A stretch of 6,709 nt of DNA. Origin: SXPK01 sp041168165. Lineage in GTDB: Bacteria; Planctomycetota; UBA1135; UBA2386. Each line of letters begins with the position of its first letter. The stretch's first letter is position 1. The stretch is from NCBI GenBank assembly GCA_041168165.1, contig JBEELK010000049.1:1-6709 (forward strand). Reading direction: 5' to 3'. The position numbers and the translations under genes were made by a program. The notes below the pieces were generated by a model, which searched no databases, was not told the origin of the DNA, and saw only the letters and a list, made by a program, of their open reading frames with translations. Below are positions 6,301-6,709 of the stretch, one piece after another.

Positions 6301-6564
6301 CTGTCGTCGAGCCAAGCGTTCGCGTTCGTGATCGCGACCTATGACGGCACGGACGCAAAGGGCGTGCAACCCAAGGCTGCGATGGCGGGCAACGGCAAGG
6401 CGACCCTCGAAGGCCTGCGTCCGGGCACCTGGCGCATCACGATGCGCACGGGCATGGGCGGCATGATGGGCGGCCGCGGCGGCAATCAGAACGCTGGCGG
6501 CAGCAACGACCCAGTGCAGATCGTCACGGTCACTGCGGGTCAGACGATCGACGTCACGCTCTGA
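3319..6564 (+). CDS. Large exported protein of about nine carboxypeptidase-regulatory-like repeats with Met/Gly-rich loops
   Basis: This encodes 1081 residues. I use the ATG at 3319; a TTG two codons upstream is also in frame. Neither has a Shine-Dalgarno sequence. Residues about 6-24 are one hydrophobic segment (ILASLAALAVVGAVAFWF), a signal or membrane anchor, followed by a Ser/Thr/Asp-rich linker to about residue 80. The rest is about nine tandem units of roughly 95-130 residues starting near 84, 196, 325, 447, 549, 664, 771, 876 and 989. Each has the carboxypeptidase-regulatory pattern: 'v.G.V.d..g.Pv.gA.V', then 'T.d.eGrF.l..l..G.y.lrv', then a closing strand. Most units carry a Met/Gly-rich insert, such as FAEMMGDF, DMMAMAQGFMSMGG or GGMGGMGGG. 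Only two Cys occur, at 346 and 427, both in unit 3. No catalytic domain is visible, so a structural, adhesive or scaffolding role is likeliest, but the function is unknown. It probably has its own promoter. Confidence 0.88.
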   Translation: MQNPRILASLAALAVVGAVAFWFAGNTGGEVAAPTIESASASDQSTTDAPSVAQGDGTKQDEKAPEVARTSVATSTPPSTTGAAIVGKITDEQGLPIAGATVSTGITAAFSPRSFGTGDFDWQDANKMAERMRERMAQRVEVTTAQDGTFRLVPDGEGAQLQIEAKARAFQVANKFVDRPTTKDVDIGAFALPRGAVVAGRVIDNANNPIEGASVMRTAAQQAGQGTGGAQGGMGGMRFGGGGPFGALMGGNGMDMIPGEMLDVMRGFLGDVLTDAEGRFEMPNAAPGEFTLRVRHKEHPSAAREGLTATPGETVPELLIVLAAGADIRGVVKSIPEGTKDVRVLCAPADNPFATATGMAPGASGNQPFAQMGAQFAEMMGDFALTAERSAEPLSDGSFALRGLPVGKRYRVWVTQGARGFLNNNVCSQRVEVASGATGVELLYDPGIVITAKVVDKQTTQPVESMIVRHQFDGGNDMMAMAQGFMSMGGQVRTYPEGSVTIPSLRPKKDQKLRVTIEAIGYGKFEQRDIQLPASGTMDLGTIALEANPTVRVEVRNKQGAPVAGASVRLRTQGGGGNDINSRMQQFMNQGGRRGARNMGPFANMMGGGIGTQKTDDKGIALLNQPTGAFSVTVDEDSYAEYRSAELQPTDKSIEHTATLMRGGSAQVTALDGEGNPIANARIERQDPNGDNDTQGGNGEGVATFEKLMPGEHKFRIASGNQNPMQGMFGGGNRRGGGAGAGGATTPEAEWTVVQIVDEQRQEVTLSKAASATLSGIVLENGMPVSGARVQFVKGAADEQQQSSGDPIADMMRNAGAQFGGARGERTDGEGRYTLKELPAGAHRIRVSLDGRSMPMTAQVVLRLGQNTFDISLDSASVAGVVVDPDGKPVAEASVRVTTADDTSLNMQELMQGMPFGGRGGRGGMGGMGGGAQVTTDAEGRFELKGVQAGASLVVRASKAGFAGGESAPIEAAAGGSKSDVRVQLMKGATVNVSLSSSQAFAFVIATYDGTDAKGVQPKAAMAGNGKATLEGLRPGTWRITMRTGMGGMMGGRGGNQNAGGSNDPVQIVTVTAGQTIDVTL
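3982..4134 (+). repeat. Gly/Met-rich insert of repeat unit 2
   Basis: Between the second and third expected strands of unit 2 lies an insert with GGMGGMRFGGGGPFGALMGG followed by a helix-like MDMIPGEMLDVMRGFLGD. It holds seven Met and is the longest insert in the protein. At the DNA level it has the GGCGGNATG-type repeats seen again near 6090 and 6455. Confidence 0.75.
6028..6114 (+). repeat. Gly/Met/Arg-rich insert of repeat unit 8
   Basis: The same loop in unit 8 carries a helix-like SLNMQELMQGMPF followed by GGRGGRGGMGGMGGGA. The DNA contains GGCATG-GGCGGCATG-GGCGGC, a slippage-prone low-complexity tract. Confidence 0.75.
6451..6507 (+). repeat. Gly/Met-rich insert of repeat unit 9
   Basis: GMGGMMGGRGGNQNAGGSN follows the strand TWRITMRT. 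Here the insert is in a later loop of the domain than in units 1-5, 7 and 8, but in the same loop as the one in unit 6 (5485-5547). Confidence 0.72.
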
Positions 6565-6585
6565 CGCGCAGCCTCACTGCGCGTC
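6563..6585. terminator. GC-rich hairpin at the 3' end of the large gene
   Basis: GACGCGCAG (6563-6571) pairs perfectly with CTGCGCGTC (6577-6585) around a five-base loop CCTCA. The stem begins inside the large gene's stop codon. On the plus strand it is followed by TCTCT rather than a T-run, so it would be an imperfect intrinsic terminator. It also lies 12 bases past the stop of the convergent minus-strand gene and could serve both sides. Confidence 0.5.
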
Positions 6586-6607
6586 TCTCTGCGCGCCTCA
6601 CTGCGCG
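6572..6607. repeat. 12-bp tandem repeat, three copies
   Basis: CCTCACTGCGCG (6572-6583), TCTCTCTGCGCG (6584-6595) and CCTCACTGCGCG (6596-6607) lie end to end. The outer copies are identical and the middle copy differs at two of 12 bases. The minus-strand stop codon (6600-6598) lies in the third copy, and the first copy holds a second TGA in the same frame. Each copy's TGCGCG can pair with the CGCGCA at 6565-6570. Confidence 0.85.
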
Positions 6608-6709
6608 ATCGTGAACGCGAGCGCGTTGCCAAGGCGCAGCGCGCCAGTGCGATCCGCGCCAAGCGCCTGCACCGCGAACGGCAATCCCGCGAACGCCGGA
6701 TCGAGCGGC
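6598..6709 (-). CDS. C-terminal end of a possible amidase
   Basis: This is the last 36 codons of a minus-strand gene entering from the right edge, ending at TGA 6600-6598. The visible residues start PLDPAFAGLPFAVQALGADR and end TGALRLGNALAFTIAQ. The pattern 'GLP.aVQ..G......aL.Lg.aL' resembles the C terminus of amidase-signature (GatA-like) enzymes, where a GLPVGVQ-type strand is followed by a closing helix. None of the Ser-Ser-Lys catalytic region is in view, so the family is uncertain. Codon pattern and the clean end at a stop support a real gene. It converges on the large repeat-protein gene, 33 bases separating the two stops. Confidence 0.55.
   Translation of the reverse strand, partial: PLDPAFAGLPFAVQALGADRTGALRLGNALAFTIAQ

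Larger units (their letters stand above)
3568..6561 (+). repeat. Tandem beta-sandwich domain array (protein-level repeats)
   Basis: About nine diverged units fill the large gene after its linker. The repeated signature is clearest in unit 2 (GRVIDNANNPIEGASV, then TDAEGRFEMPNAAPGEFTLR), unit 7 (GIVLENGMPVSGARVQF, then TDGEGRYTLKELPAGAHRIR) and unit 8 (GVVVDPDGKPVAEASVRV, then TDAEGRFELKGVQAGASLVV). Units 3, 4, 6 and 9 are more diverged. Units 2 and 8 also share the DNA run GGCCGCTTTGAG, but overall nucleotide identity looks low, so the array is old rather than a recent expansion. Confidence 0.8.

Overview
The window is GC-rich (about two thirds by eye), gene-dense DNA from the chromosome of a bacterium that is most likely a planctomycete. 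The main clue is the left-hand gene pair. A Tat-exported DUF1501 protein is followed by the start of a secreted protein with the 'PPGAQRG' opening and pre-peptidase-type layout. That pairing is typical of Planctomycetota, although DUF1501 also occurs in Verrucomicrobiota and related groups, so the phylum is an inference. I see no insertion sequence, CRISPR array, tRNA or rRNA.

Layout, left to right. (1) Positions 1-1701, minus strand: a two-gene unit of a DUF1501 protein (421-1701) and a PPC-type exported protein (424 to beyond the left edge), overlapping as GTGA. (2) 1702-1907: a 206-bp divergent intergenic region with weak promoter-like elements on both strands. (3) 1908-3232, plus strand: two coupled lipoprotein genes, a chalcone-isomerase-fold lipoprotein (1908-2672) and a Blc-type lipocalin (2669-3232), also joined by a GTGA overlap. 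(4) 3233-3318: an 86-bp gap with a possible promoter and a small palindrome. (5) 3319-6564, plus strand: a 1081-residue exported or membrane-anchored protein built from about nine tandem carboxypeptidase-regulatory-like beta-sandwich repeats, nearly all carrying Met/Gly-rich loop inserts. (6) 6565-6597: a short convergent junction with a hairpin and a 12-bp tandem repeat. (7) 6598 to the right edge, minus strand: the last 36 codons of a gene that looks like an amidase.

All complete products appear to be sent to the cell envelope: a Tat substrate, two lipoproteins and one anchored repeat protein. The chalcone-isomerase-fold protein and the lipocalin probably act together on lipids or fatty acids in the envelope, because both folds bind such ligands and the genes are translationally coupled. 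The large repeat protein has no clear link to them beyond orientation and proximity. Its recurring Met-rich helix and GGM-type inserts are the least explained thing in the window. I did not find a recognisable defence, mobile or biosynthetic system.
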